A DNA stretch of 12,162 nt, taken from positions 1-12,162 of the forward strand of contig JAPKBK010000027.1 in assembly GCA_028823435.1 (NCBI GenBank), read 5' to 3'. The position numbers and the translations under genes were made by a program. This document shows positions 1 to 7,996 of this stretch, one piece after another. The notes below the pieces were generated by a model, which saw only the letters and a list, made by a program, of their open reading frames with translations, ran no database searches and was not told the DNA's origin. This stretch comes from Flavobacteriales bacterium. Lineage in GTDB: Bacteria > Bacteroidota > Bacteroidia > Flavobacteriales_D > Sanyastnellaceae. Position 1 is the stretch's first letter. Every line of letters starts with the position of its first letter.

Positions 1-1004
1 CGTCTAAGCAGATGAAACAATTCTCTATTCAGAATGGAGACACTGTGGTAGCAGGAATTCGTCCTCCGCGTTTGGGGGAAAAGTTTTACCCACTAATCAG
101 CGTTAAATCTGTGAATGGCAGATCTTTAGAATGGATTCGCGACCGAGTTCCTTTTAAATACCTTACGCCTCTTTTTCCACAGGAAAAATTCAATTTAAGT
201 ACAGCGCGTGGGGGAACTTCAATGCGTTTAATGGATCTATTCTCTCCCATTGGTAAAGGCCAAAGAGGGATGATTGTTTCTCAGCCGAAGACAGGTAAAA
301 CGACTTTACTTAAAGATCTCGCAAACTCTATTTCCATCAATCACCCTGAAGTTTACCTCATTATTCTACTTATCGATGAGCGACCTGAGGAGGTTACTGA
401 CATGAAACGCAGTGTCAATGGCGAAGTGATTGCTTCAACTTTCGATGAGCCCGCAGACCGACATGTACGTATTGCGAATCTCGTTTTAGAAAAAGCAAAA
501 AGAATGGTAGAGTGTGGGCATGATGTCTGCATTTTGTTAGACTCTATTACAAGACTTGCACGTGCTTACAATACTGTAAGTCCTTCTTCAGGTAAAATCT
601 TATCAGGTGGTGTTGAGGCAAATGCATTACAGAAGCCTAAACGATTCTTTGGTGCAGCTCGTAACATTGAAAATGGAGGTTCGCTTTCTATTATTGCTAC
701 TGCCCTGGTGGATACGGGGTCAAAAATGGATGAAGTTATCTTTGAAGAATTTAAGGGTACCGGAAACATGGAGCTCATGCTCGATCGGAAAATTGCCAAC
801 CGCAGAATTTACCCAGCCATTGACATTCAATCTTCAGGAACACGAAGAGAAGATCTACTTCTAGATAAAGAAGCACTTCAACGTATTTGGATTTTAAGAA
901 AGCACCTTGCGGACATGAATCCTGTAGAAGCCATGGAATTTGTGAAAGGACGTATTGAATCGTCTAAGACAAATGAAGAGTTTCTCAACTCAATGAACGG
1001 TTAG
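1..1004 (+). CDS. rho: Transcription termination factor Rho, 5'-truncated by the window edge
   Basis: Rho is a hexameric RNA-dependent ATPase/helicase that terminates untranslated transcripts in the cytoplasm. The frame is open from base 1. The first in-frame ATG (base 12) falls inside the RNA-binding domain, in the stretch that aligns with 'SQIKLFGLKTGDTV' of other Rho proteins, so it is not the true start and the N-terminal part lies upstream. Counting from that ATG: end of the cold-shock-like primary RNA site (1-60), Walker A QPKTGKT (91-97), catalytic-glutamate motif LIDERPEE (120-127), Walker B ILLDSIT (174-180), secondary-site (Q/R-loop) region around 190-225, and the arginine-finger region DRKIANRR (258-265). 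The C-terminus is complete. The Walker A loop has Gln where the E. coli protein has Pro, a form I associate with Bacteroidota. It leads a plus-strand gene set, with the next gene 8 bases downstream. Identity is certain; only the length is unknown. Confidence 0.97.
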   Translation, partial: SKQMKQFSIQNGDTVVAGIRPPRLGEKFYPLISVKSVNGRSLEWIRDRVPFKYLTPLFPQEKFNLSTARGGTSMRLMDLFSPIGKGQRGMIVSQPKTGKTTLLKDLANSISINHPEVYLIILLIDERPEEVTDMKRSVNGEVIASTFDEPADRHVRIANLVLEKAKRMVECGHDVCILLDSITRLARAYNTVSPSSGKILSGGVEANALQKPKRFFGAARNIENGGSLSIIATALVDTGSKMDEVIFEEFKGTGNMELMLDRKIANRRIYPAIDIQSSGTRREDLLLDKEALQRIWILRKHLADMNPVEAMEFVKGRIESSKTNEEFLNSMNG

Positions 1005-1012
1005 GATTAAAA

Positions 1013-1588
1013 GTGAGAAACAACTTTCTTATTATATTTTTAACATTGCTGGGGTGGATCATCCTGAAATATCTTCTGCTGGGGAATATTTCATTTGAAA
1101 ACGCTTTTAAATACGGATTTCTTTATCATGGTACTGCGCTTGTGACGCTTGCAATTCTTGCAACAGCACATGGCATTCGGTCTATGGAGAGTACGCCAGG
1201 GTTTCTTGTAGGATTTAAGCACATCGCAAAAAGTGTGATAACGTATGCCCTTGGAGCAACTTTGACAGTAGGTGTTTGGCATCATGTTATTGTTAAAAAG
1301 GCAACACACGCAAGATTAGAAACGCTGAAGGTTTCAATCTCCACGCACTTCGAATCAGAAGCTGATTTTCAAGAAGAAACAAATAAAAACAATCTTGGAA
1401 GTGATGTGACGCTCTCAGATTGGGTGACATCTCAGCATGAAGCAGCAGATATATTTTATTCTCCTAAAGCGCAGATTTCACTGACGCTTATGGTTTACTT
1501 GGTTGTAGGGATTTTTATATCGTTTATTGCCAGCTTACTTTGGACAAAAGTTTGGGGAACGCAACAAAAATCCGCAAACCCACGTTAA
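1013..1588 (+). CDS. DUF4199-like four-helix inner-membrane protein
   Basis: A 191-residue predicted inner-membrane protein of unknown function. Four hydrophobic segments are visible at about residues 3-23, 38-55, 70-92 and 155-178, with a polar, acidic loop of about 60 residues (95-153) between the third and fourth. This topology, the 'FLVGFKHIAKSVITYALGA' stretch entering helix 3 and the 'SPKAQ' start of helix 4 resemble the Bacteroidota DUF4199 family; this is recognition by pattern only. The start is a GTG, chosen because it keeps the whole first helix, lies 8 bases after the rho stop and has no better in-frame ATG (the next Met is residue 58). It probably shares a transcript with rho and porT. 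An alternative is an unrelated lineage-specific membrane protein. Confidence 0.7.
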   Translation: MRNNFLIIFLTLLGWIILKYLLLGNISFENAFKYGFLYHGTALVTLAILATAHGIRSMESTPGFLVGFKHIAKSVITYALGATLTVGVWHHVIVKKATHARLETLKVSISTHFESEADFQEETNKNNLGSDVTLSDWVTSQHEAADIFYSPKAQISLTLMVYLVVGIFISFIASLLWTKVWGTQQKSANPR

Positions 1589-1607
1589 AGAAAATGTATG
1601 TGAAAAA

Positions 1608-2318
1608 ATGAGACAGAAATTAGTCATATGGATCGTGTTGGGGTTAATGGCTTTACCGTCATTGGCTCAAAGTGGCAGAAAGAACCTCGCTTCTTTCGAC
1701 CATAAACGGTATCATTTTGGCTTCATCCTGTCTGGCAACAAATCAGATTTCAGATTTGATCTGAAGCAGGACACAGCATTTAGCACTGGTCTTTATGGAA
1801 TAGAAAACTCGCCTCAGGGTGGTTTTAACCTTGCTCTACTTGCCTCTTTTACAATTAACAGACATCTGAGACTACGTTTCACACCAGGACTAAGCTTTCA
1901 GGACAGAGGTTTGGCTTACTCGTTCTCACAAAGTTCTGGAGGAATAAATCAAATACTTCGTCGCACAGAGTCCGTCAACCTGGATGTCCCTGTACTTCTT
2001 AAAATACGTACGGATCGAATTACAAATTTTGCTGCATATGCATTAATAGGTGTGAAATACAGCCGAGATATGCAATCTCAAGAAGAAGTGAATCAACAGT
2101 TACAGGATGACGATATTCTAAGAATTCAGGCACCTAATATTTCAATAGATATGGGGGGAGGCATCGACATCTTTCTTCCCTACTTTAAATTTGCGATAGA
2201 GCTTAAAACGGAAATTGGGTTAATTAATGTGCTCATTCCAGATGACAGCGACTACGCAAATCCACTGGAGGGATTGCGAACGCGATCATACATTTTCTCT
2301 ATTTGTTTCGAAGGATAA
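1608..2318 (+). CDS. porT: PorT-family outer-membrane beta-barrel protein (type IX secretion)
   Basis: A 236-residue outer-membrane barrel protein. PorT (SprT in gliding flavobacteria) is required for the type IX secretion system that exports proteins carrying a C-terminal sorting domain. A signal peptide is clear at residues 1-20 (MRQK, hydrophobic core, PSLA before Gln21). The mature part opens with 'FDHKRYHFGF' and continues as alternating amphipathic strands, including 'NLALLASFTINRHLRLRFTPG', 'VNLDVPVLLKIRT', 'AAYALIGVKYS' and 'GGGIDIFLPYFKFAIELK', an order I recognise from PorT proteins. The chosen ATG at 1608 starts the signal peptide directly. A longer in-frame opening from 1527 would put 27 charged residues before it and overlap the previous gene, so it is rejected. 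It sits 19 bases after the membrane-protein gene and 9 bases before the yigZ-like gene. A generic PorT-like barrel with another role is the main alternative. Confidence 0.82.
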   Translation: MRQKLVIWIVLGLMALPSLAQSGRKNLASFDHKRYHFGFILSGNKSDFRFDLKQDTAFSTGLYGIENSPQGGFNLALLASFTINRHLRLRFTPGLSFQDRGLAYSFSQSSGGINQILRRTESVNLDVPVLLKIRTDRITNFAAYALIGVKYSRDMQSQEEVNQQLQDDDILRIQAPNISIDMGGGIDIFLPYFKFAIELKTEIGLINVLIPDDSDYANPLEGLRTRSYIFSICFEG

Positions 2319-2327
2319 TTTGCTGTC

Positions 2328-2936
2328 ATGCCTCAAGTTGATGACACGTATTTAACCCTTGCAAAACGGTCGGAAGGTCTTTATAAAGTAAAAGGCTCAA
2401 AACATTTCAGTTATGCTTTTCCAGTAACTTCTGAAGAGGACATTAAAAACTGTCTTGAAGTCGTTAAACTAGAGCATCATTCTGCCCGTCATCATTGCTA
2501 CGCTTGGCGTTTGGGTCACGATGCATCAAGATATAGAACAAACGACGATGGCGAACCCTCAAACACTGCCGGGCCTCCTATTCTAGGTGTACTTAAATCA
2601 AATTCCATCACCAACGTGCTCGTTGTGGTCGTTCGGTATTTCGGCGGTACAAAACTTGGTGTGGGCGGATTAATTGATGCCTACAGAACCGCCGCTGCAT
2701 ATGCGATTGAGGAAGGTGAAATTATAGAAAAGAAGAGAACTAAAACATATGTGATTAAGTTTCCATATGCGAGAATGGGTGATGTCATGAATCTCCTCAA
2801 GCGGGCTGGTATAAGTCCTCAAAAGACTGATTTCCAAATCACATGCACTTTGGAAGCGACAGTGAGGTTAAGAGATTCAGCTGCATTTACAAAAAGCATT
2901 GAGGATCTTGAAGACGTAAAGATTTCAGAAGTGTAG
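2328..2936 (+). CDS. YigZ/IMPACT family protein (UPF0029)
   Basis: A cytoplasmic protein of 202 residues, close to the family's usual 200-210. The family signature is plain: 'VVVVRYFGGTKLGVGGL' at 99-115 followed by 'DAYRTAA', preceded by 'ARHHCYAWRLG' (53-63) and 'NDDGEPSNTAGPPIL' (72-86). These define the N-terminal IMPACT domain. Residues from about 137 form the smaller ferredoxin-like domain (DUF1949 region). Eukaryotic IMPACT regulates Gcn2; the bacterial role is not settled, with nucleic-acid or translation-linked functions proposed. The ATG lies 9 bases after the porT stop, and this is the last gene of the leading plus-strand set, ending 16 bases from the stop of the opposing methyltransferase gene. 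Family assignment is firm; function is open. Confidence 0.93.
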   Translation: MPQVDDTYLTLAKRSEGLYKVKGSKHFSYAFPVTSEEDIKNCLEVVKLEHHSARHHCYAWRLGHDASRYRTNDDGEPSNTAGPPILGVLKSNSITNVLVVVVRYFGGTKLGVGGLIDAYRTAAAYAIEEGEIIEKKRTKTYVIKFPYARMGDVMNLLKRAGISPQKTDFQITCTLEATVRLRDSAAFTKSIEDLEDVKISEV

Positions 2937-2952
2937 CGCTTTCTTGCAACTG
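2937..2952. other. Convergent gene junction without visible terminator
   Basis: Only 16 bases separate the stop of the YigZ-family gene (plus) from the stop of the methyltransferase gene (minus). It begins within the short palindrome AGCGCT (2935-2940), but no stem with a T-tract is present on either strand. Any terminator must lie within the coding ends or be Rho-dependent. Confidence 0.6.
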
Positions 2953-3723
2953 TTATTTACGGACGACAAAAACCCACCTCTCTCCGCCCAAAGCGTATCG
3001 GTTGTATCGGTCGAGTCCTAAAAGCGCTTGCATATCCACTACTTCCACAGAAAACCCTGCTTGCTTGAGTCTAGAAGGGTAATCTTCATACCCATAAAGC
3101 CTCAGGTGATCTCGTTGCCAGTAAAGACGTTCTAATTCAGAGGGATCTGTGATAGAACGATCTTCTTCTGTGTTCGGATTTGTCCAATCTATAGGAACTT
3201 GTAAGACCCCCCATCCCCCAGGCTTTAAAACCCTAAAGAACTCATTTAATACAGTTCTGTCGTCGTCGACATGCTCCATGAGATGATTTGCCATAACAAA
3301 GTCGAAAGAAGCGTCTTCGAAGGGAATACGATGAACATCAAAATGGTGATCAGCCCAAGGTGAATCTAGGTCACCCGTCACATAGTCAAGGTTAGAAAGT
3401 GCACGAAAGCGCTTAATAAAGCAATATTCGGGAGCCATATGTAGCATACGTGCAGGTTTCTCAAAGAAGTTAGAAAACTCTTTAAAGTAAATCCACAATG
3501 CACGATGCCGCTCCAGCGAGAGGCTGTGAGGTGCGAGCGCATTTGGTCTGGGGCGCACTCGCCCATAAGGAAGCATCTTGCGATAGCGCCTTCCATCTAT
3601 TGGATCTTCTAGCATAGATCCTGAATACAACCAACTTATTGATTGCAAACCCAAATGAGCCACTCTTTGAAGAAGCGTACGTGGAATAAAACGTGTTAAT
3701 AAAGCGACAAGGTTCTTTACCAA
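2953..3723 (-). CDS. Class I SAM-dependent methyltransferase (Methyltransf_11 type)
   Basis: A 256-residue predicted methyltransferase of unknown substrate. The Rossmann-like core starts with motif I in the unusual form 'MLHMAPE' (93-99), followed by 'DYVTGDLDSP' (113-122, acidic end of strand 2), 'MPFED'-like 'IPFEDASFDFVMANHLMEHVDDD' beginning at 133, and 'EFFRVLKPGGWGVLQVPID' beginning at 161. These match a Bacteroidota family whose N-terminal part often carries zinc-ribbon cysteines before 'SLERHR'. Here the corresponding segment reads 'LEDPIDGRRYRK' and 'NALAPHSLSLERHR' (61-74) with no cysteine. The start is a TTG 10 bases after the stop of the upstream secreted-protein gene; upstream in-frame sequence reaches a stop (3745-3747) without an ATG. 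Later starts are possible (GTG at residue 21, ATG at residue 37). Residues 1-36 form a weakly amphipathic, basic leader. Probably co-transcribed with the FG-GAP gene. Confidence 0.87.
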   Translation of the reverse strand: MVKNLVALLTRFIPRTLLQRVAHLGLQSISWLYSGSMLEDPIDGRRYRKMLPYGRVRPRPNALAPHSLSLERHRALWIYFKEFSNFFEKPARMLHMAPEYCFIKRFRALSNLDYVTGDLDSPWADHHFDVHRIPFEDASFDFVMANHLMEHVDDDRTVLNEFFRVLKPGGWGVLQVPIDWTNPNTEEDRSITDPSELERLYWQRDHLRLYGYEDYPSRLKQAGFSVEVVDMQALLGLDRYNRYALGGERWVFVVRK

Positions 3724-3733
3724 GTGGAGAGAA

Positions 3734-6577
3734 TTACTGTACGATTAAACGAGATGTTCCTAGCGTTAAACGATTTGATTTACGGATCACGGAAAGAACA
3801 TATGTTCCAGCCTCTACACCCATCAGGTTGATGTCTTTCGCATCTCCTGAGTAAACCAATCTGCCCTGCGTATCTGTCATCACAACTTCACAAGGGAAAG
3901 AAGGGAAATTAGATATTGTCACAGAACCTGAAGACAATACAGGGTTTGGGCTCACTAAAGGCAAAAAAGCATCTGCTGAAAGCAGCTCCTCTAAACCTGA
4001 AACTGAAATTGTCAGAGAGACGCGGTCAGACTCACAAGCGATAGGGAGTGGTTCCACTTGCCAGTTGTAAAAGAAGTAGTAGTAGCTAAACTCAGGTCCT
4101 GCAGTCGAATTCGTGATTGATGCCATGTCACCTAATGCGTAGGGGTATGAAAGGTCTGAATCGGTGCCTTCACGCCAAAGCTGAGGGTCATCACTTGTTG
4201 ATCTTAATCCGTAACCATTTCCAACCGGCACTTCGAAATTAAGCGTGACGTCGAATTCACCATCTTCAACGAAAACAGTTGTGGAAGCAAGCACAGTATT
4301 CGATGCATCTATAAGTTCAAAGGTGCGGTCGTAAGAACCGTTTGCAAAAACAGTCACACGACTAAGAAGCAGGTTTTCATAAGCGTCAAATTCTAACCAG
4401 CGGTTGCTGTTCGAATGAGATTGACCTGTGAGCTGATTCGTTAACTCCCCTCCTACAGCCACGTCTCCTGTGGTAATATAAGATGCCGATGCCCAAAAGG
4501 TTGTTGACGTTTCCAGAACATCTGTTTCGTAAACGTCACCTGAATAGAGAAGGTTTCCTTCGACCTCTGCATCAAACCACTGAATGTTTTCACCACCTGT
4601 CGCCTGAAGGGTAACAGTCGCTGGGGATTCTAATTCTGAAGCTGATGCAGTAAGCGATGGAGGGCCTACTGGAGAATCAAATAGGGAAACATTGTATGCT
4701 TCTGAAACAGATGCGTTAGAACAGATATCTACGATGGATACTGAATATGTACCCTCTGTTGTTACTGAGATTGACTGAGTGACTTCTCCTGTAGACCAAA
4801 ACCAAGACTCTGCATCGCTTGAAGACATCTCAATTGCTCCTCCATCACAAAGGTTAAGGCTTCCAGAGATTTCAATTGTTGGTTGCTCGCCGACCACTTC
4901 GACGACAGAAAGAACATTTGAAGAACCTGCACATCCTTCTAGGTTTGTGACTAAGAGGCTGAAGTTGCCTCCGTTTGATACAGTGATAGAATTCATACCT
5001 GTAACACCGTTTGACCACTGATAGGTTTCAAACCCATCAGGAGCGGTAATGACCACAGACTCACCTGGGCAAAACCCATAGGCTGAAGATTCAATGGCAA
5101 CATCAACCAAACAAGGTGCCTCGTTAATCGTATGATATTGATTGATTGCAGGATTGTCGATGATGGTTTCTAAACCGCTGGGCCAGCGAACCGTTGCTGT
5201 TTCTACGACTTCATCTGTTCCCAATCCGAAATGACAAGAAAAGGTACACGTAATGCCATAGCTCTCTCCAGATCTGACTTCGCGAATTTGAGTTCCGAAA
5301 TTACCTGTGATGACAACCTGCGCGCCAACAGCGTCCTGGTTTGATTGAAAACCTTCCAATTCAAATGTGATCCAGTTGTTGTCATTGCCTTCATTCACCC
5401 ATAAAATATCTTCATGATCTGAATCAGGGCTTACGTAACCGTCACCATAACTCGCGTATAAATCTACTGTTCCATCTCTATTTACGTCCCCGAAAGCAAA
5501 ACTGTGCATGGTGTCATCACCAGGGAAAGTACCCGGAATTTCAGTAAATGTGTTGTCTCCATTGTTATGTAAAAAACTATGCGTTCCTCCAGCGTACACC
5601 AAATCAACATATCCATCATTGTCAAAATCTTCCATCTTCGCTTGAAGAAAGAATCCCTCAATTTGTAAGCCACTTCCCTCTGTTATATTCGTGAAATATC
5701 CCAAGCCGTCATTTTCAAAAAGAAAGAGTGTGGTGCTGTGATTTGTGATCAGACAATCAAGATCACCATCGTTATCTGTGTCTGCAAAATCGACAGTCCA
5801 GCTCTGCTCATAGAACACAAGACCTCTTTCATTTGCTTCTTCAGTGAAATTCCCATTCCCATCATTGACCCAAAGTTGATTGATTCTACGTGGATCATTT
5901 GGATCACTTACGAACTGACGACACTTTGCGATGAAAAGGTCAATGTCACCATCGTTGTCAAAATCAGAAAAAACAGATCCGTAATTGCCCGAATGATCGC
6001 TCCCCCCTTCATAATCCGCCAACAAATAATCCTCCAGTGGCATTAAAGATGGCGCTGGCGTTAATGCACCTTCTGCTGAACCTGTCCACATGCGACTTAA
6101 TCCATCATCATGACAACCGAACACGTCGAGGAAACCATCGTTGTTTATGTCTGCCCAGTTGCAAGCTTGCATATACAAAGATCCATTTTCTAGAGACATG
6201 GTGTTACTCTCTCCAATAGCAGTGATATGCTGCACATGAACTCCGTCATAACTTCCACCCGAAAACACATCTTTGTGTCCGTCATTGTCAAAATCTGCAA
6301 CACACATACCCCATTGACTGCTACCGCTCACTGAGCCATAATCAACATCAAGGAAGGAGCCATCAGGACCTTGATAAAGCACGTGAAGCGCTTTGCTTTC
6401 GTCAAGTACGATGACATCATCAAATCCATCGCCATCCATATCTGCGAACCCTACACAACCTCCGCTGTGATATTCAGAAGGCAAAAGGGCTGATCCATTA
6501 AAAAAAGTTTGAGCAATAAAACGGGATGGATTGAGGCAGATTACAGCAAAAAAGCTGACTAACAATAACTTACGCAT
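3734..6577 (-). CDS. Secreted FG-GAP/VCBS-repeat protein with ASPIC domain and C-terminal T9SS sorting domain
   Basis: A 947-residue protein predicted to be secreted or attached to the cell surface by type IX secretion. A signal peptide covers about 1-22. Seven calcium-binding-like motifs of the DxDxDGxxD kind lie at 46-54, 95-103, 143-151, 205-213, 266-274, 317-325 and 364-372, consistent with an FG-GAP beta-propeller. Residues 417-470 carry an ASPIC/UnbV-like segment ('VGAQVVIT', 'REVRSGESYG', 'HFGLG', 'VRWPSG'). Next come two Ig/PKD-like modules with the typical 'YQWSNG' (519-524) and 'WFWSTG' (592-597) motifs, and an Ig-like module around 638-700 ('IQWFDAEVEG', 'STTFWASA'). Residues 715-855 look like a beta-sandwich I cannot name. 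The last ~75 residues match a type A sorting domain: 'SPNP' at 876-879, 'DTQGRLVYSG' at 902-911, 'GTYVLSVIR' at 924-932. The family often acts in adhesion or surface-polymer binding; no catalytic residues are evident. It is first of a two-gene minus-strand unit. Confidence 0.93.
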   Translation of the reverse strand: MRKLLLVSFFAVICLNPSRFIAQTFFNGSALLPSEYHSGGCVGFADMDGDGFDDVIVLDESKALHVLYQGPDGSFLDVDYGSVSGSSQWGMCVADFDNDGHKDVFSGGSYDGVHVQHITAIGESNTMSLENGSLYMQACNWADINNDGFLDVFGCHDDGLSRMWTGSAEGALTPAPSLMPLEDYLLADYEGGSDHSGNYGSVFSDFDNDGDIDLFIAKCRQFVSDPNDPRRINQLWVNDGNGNFTEEANERGLVFYEQSWTVDFADTDNDGDLDCLITNHSTTLFLFENDGLGYFTNITEGSGLQIEGFFLQAKMEDFDNDGYVDLVYAGGTHSFLHNNGDNTFTEIPGTFPGDDTMHSFAFGDVNRDGTVDLYASYGDGYVSPDSDHEDILWVNEGNDNNWITFELEGFQSNQDAVGAQVVITGNFGTQIREVRSGESYGITCTFSCHFGLGTDEVVETATVRWPSGLETIIDNPAINQYHTINEAPCLVDVAIESSAYGFCPGESVVITAPDGFETYQWSNGVTGMNSITVSNGGNFSLLVTNLEGCAGSSNVLSVVEVVGEQPTIEISGSLNLCDGGAIEMSSSDAESWFWSTGEVTQSISVTTEGTYSVSIVDICSNASVSEAYNVSLFDSPVGPPSLTASASELESPATVTLQATGGENIQWFDAEVEGNLLYSGDVYETDVLETSTTFWASASYITTGDVAVGGELTNQLTGQSHSNSNRWLEFDAYENLLLSRVTVFANGSYDRTFELIDASNTVLASTTVFVEDGEFDVTLNFEVPVGNGYGLRSTSDDPQLWREGTDSDLSYPYALGDMASITNSTAGPEFSYYYFFYNWQVEPLPIACESDRVSLTISVSGLEELLSADAFLPLVSPNPVLSSGSVTISNFPSFPCEVVMTDTQGRLVYSGDAKDINLMGVEAGTYVLSVIRKSNRLTLGTSRLIVQ

Positions 6578-6668
6578 GGCGTTTGATTTACAATTTTAAA
6601 AACAGGTGCTGCAAGTTAAACAATAAATTATAATCAATATTACAAGATATTGTAATTAAATTCGCGAA
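6578..6668. promoter_or_regulatory. Divergent intergenic promoter region (secreted protein / mtaB)
   Basis: This 91-base A+T-rich gap lies between the start codons of two divergent genes and must hold promoters for both. No clean match to the Bacteroidota promoter (TTG about 19-21 bases before TAnnTTTG) was found on either strand; A+T-rich stretches at 6621-6640 are the likeliest core. The half next to mtaB contains an 18-base near-palindrome listed separately. The assignment rests on gene arrangement, not on a recognised promoter sequence. Confidence 0.5.
6639..6656. repeat. 18-base imperfect inverted repeat upstream of mtaB
   Basis: ATTACAA and TTGTAAT form perfect 7-base arms around a 4-base centre (GATA), 12 bases upstream of the mtaB ATG and 62 bases from the divergent start. 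Such dyads can be operators for dimeric regulators or short hairpins in a leader RNA. The A+T-rich context makes chance occurrence plausible, and no specific regulator can be named. Confidence 0.5.
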
Positions 6669-7994
6669 ATGATTTCAGGAGGGACTGCAGCGTATCATAC
6701 ATTGGGATGTAAACTTAATTTTAGTGAGACATCAACGGTGGCTCGACAGCTCTCTGAAAATGGTTTTGCAAGGGTCTCAATTGATGAGAATCCAGATGTG
6801 GTGGTGATAAACACATGCAGCGTCACTGACAATGCCGACTCAAAATGCAGAAACATTGTTAGGAGATCACTTAAGTCAAATCCACAAGCATACATTGTTG
6901 TGATAGGATGTTACGCGCAACTCAAACCTCAAGAAATAGCGAATATTGACGGCGTGGATTTGGTCCTTGGCGCAAATGAAAAGTTCAACCTTCCCTCCAT
7001 GCTTGATGATTTATCAAAAAGGGTCCATGGAGATGATGAACCAGGGGGTGAAATCCATGCGGGAGAAATTAAAGAAGTCCGACATTTTATTCCAGGTTTT
7101 TCAAGTGGAGACAGGACACGAACCTTTTTAAAAGTTCAGGACGGCTGTGATTACTTCTGTGCATTTTGCACCATTCCATTGGCCAGGGGCAGGTCACGCT
7201 CAGGCACAATAGAACAAACCTTATCACAAGCGAGGGAGGCTGCGGAACGCGGTGCAAAAGAAATCGTACTCACTGGTGTCAATATTGGTGATTTCGGAAA
7301 ATCAAATGGAGAAACACTTTTGGAATTAATCACAGAACTTGACAAGATTAAAGAAATTGAGAGGTATCGGATTTCCAGTATTGAACCAAATCTACTCAGT
7401 GAAGACATCATTGACTTTGTGGCATCCTCCGAAAAATTTATGCCTCATTTTCACATTCCTCTTCAATCTGGATCTGACGACATCCTTTCAACGATGAGAC
7501 GTAGATACAGGACCAAGCTCTACAGAGAAAGAGTCGAATACATCAAGAAAAAGATGCCCAATGCTGGCATAGGCGTAGATGTCATCGTGGGGTTCCCTGG
7601 TGAGGATGACGGTTTGTTTCAACAAACATACGATTTTGTCAACTCCTTAGATGTTAGCTATTTACACGTATTTACTTACAGTGAACGTCCGAAAACAACG
7701 GCATTGCGAATTGATGATGTTGTCCCCATAAACACCCGACAATCCCGAAACAAGCAGCTGCGTATTTTAAGCCTAAAAAAGCAACGTGCCCATTACGAAA
7801 GCTTTCTCGGCCAGACACGCTCAGTACTGATTGAATCGTCGGAAATTGATGGCTTGAAGTTCGGCTATACACCTGAATATGTGCGTGTATCCGTTGATTC
7901 AAAAACAGTTGAGGGTAACTTTACTGCAGACTTGAGATTGGATAAAATTAACCCCGATGGATTTGTTATCGGAACCACACAGAACAGCATTTAA
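6669..7994 (+). CDS. mtaB: tRNA (N6-threonylcarbamoyladenosine-37-C2)-methylthiotransferase MtaB
   Basis: A radical-SAM enzyme of 441 residues that adds a methylthio group to t6A37 of ANN-decoding tRNAs, giving ms2t6A and stabilising codon pairing. The N-terminal UPF0004 domain carries the three cysteines of the second iron-sulphur cluster: C14 in 'TLGCKLN', C50 in 'NTCSVT' and C81 in 'IGCYAQ'. The radical-SAM cluster motif CxxxCxxC is C160, C164, C167 ('CDYFCAFC'). 'HIPLQSGSD' and 'GVDVIVGFPGE' are further family motifs, and the last ~60 residues form a TRAM RNA-binding domain. The 'TLGCKLNFSETST' opening is typical of MtaB rather than MiaB or RimO. The length is normal for the family. The ATG opens just before the conserved N-terminus. 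lgt begins 2 bases after its stop. Confidence 0.95.
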   Translation: MISGGTAAYHTLGCKLNFSETSTVARQLSENGFARVSIDENPDVVVINTCSVTDNADSKCRNIVRRSLKSNPQAYIVVIGCYAQLKPQEIANIDGVDLVLGANEKFNLPSMLDDLSKRVHGDDEPGGEIHAGEIKEVRHFIPGFSSGDRTRTFLKVQDGCDYFCAFCTIPLARGRSRSGTIEQTLSQAREAAERGAKEIVLTGVNIGDFGKSNGETLLELITELDKIKEIERYRISSIEPNLLSEDIIDFVASSEKFMPHFHIPLQSGSDDILSTMRRRYRTKLYRERVEYIKKKMPNAGIGVDVIVGFPGEDDGLFQQTYDFVNSLDVSYLHVFTYSERPKTTALRIDDVVPINTRQSRNKQLRILSLKKQRAHYESFLGQTRSVLIESSEIDGLKFGYTPEYVRVSVDSKTVEGNFTADLRLDKINPDGFVIGTTQNSI

Positions 7995-7996
7995 AC

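Noticed and set aside
961..977. Similarity between the first bases of the window (CGTCTAAG, then ATGAA) and 961-977 near the rho end
   Set aside because: Both are ordinary in-frame rho codons (Ser-Lys); an 8-base match is not evidence of a repeat or att site.
1527..1607. Longer N-terminal extension of the porT reading frame
   Set aside because: It overlaps the end of the membrane-protein gene and would put 27 polar residues ahead of an otherwise perfect signal peptide.
5738..6219. Plus-strand open frames inside the FG-GAP gene
   Set aside because: They are by-products of the repeated DxDxDG coding motif on the other strand.
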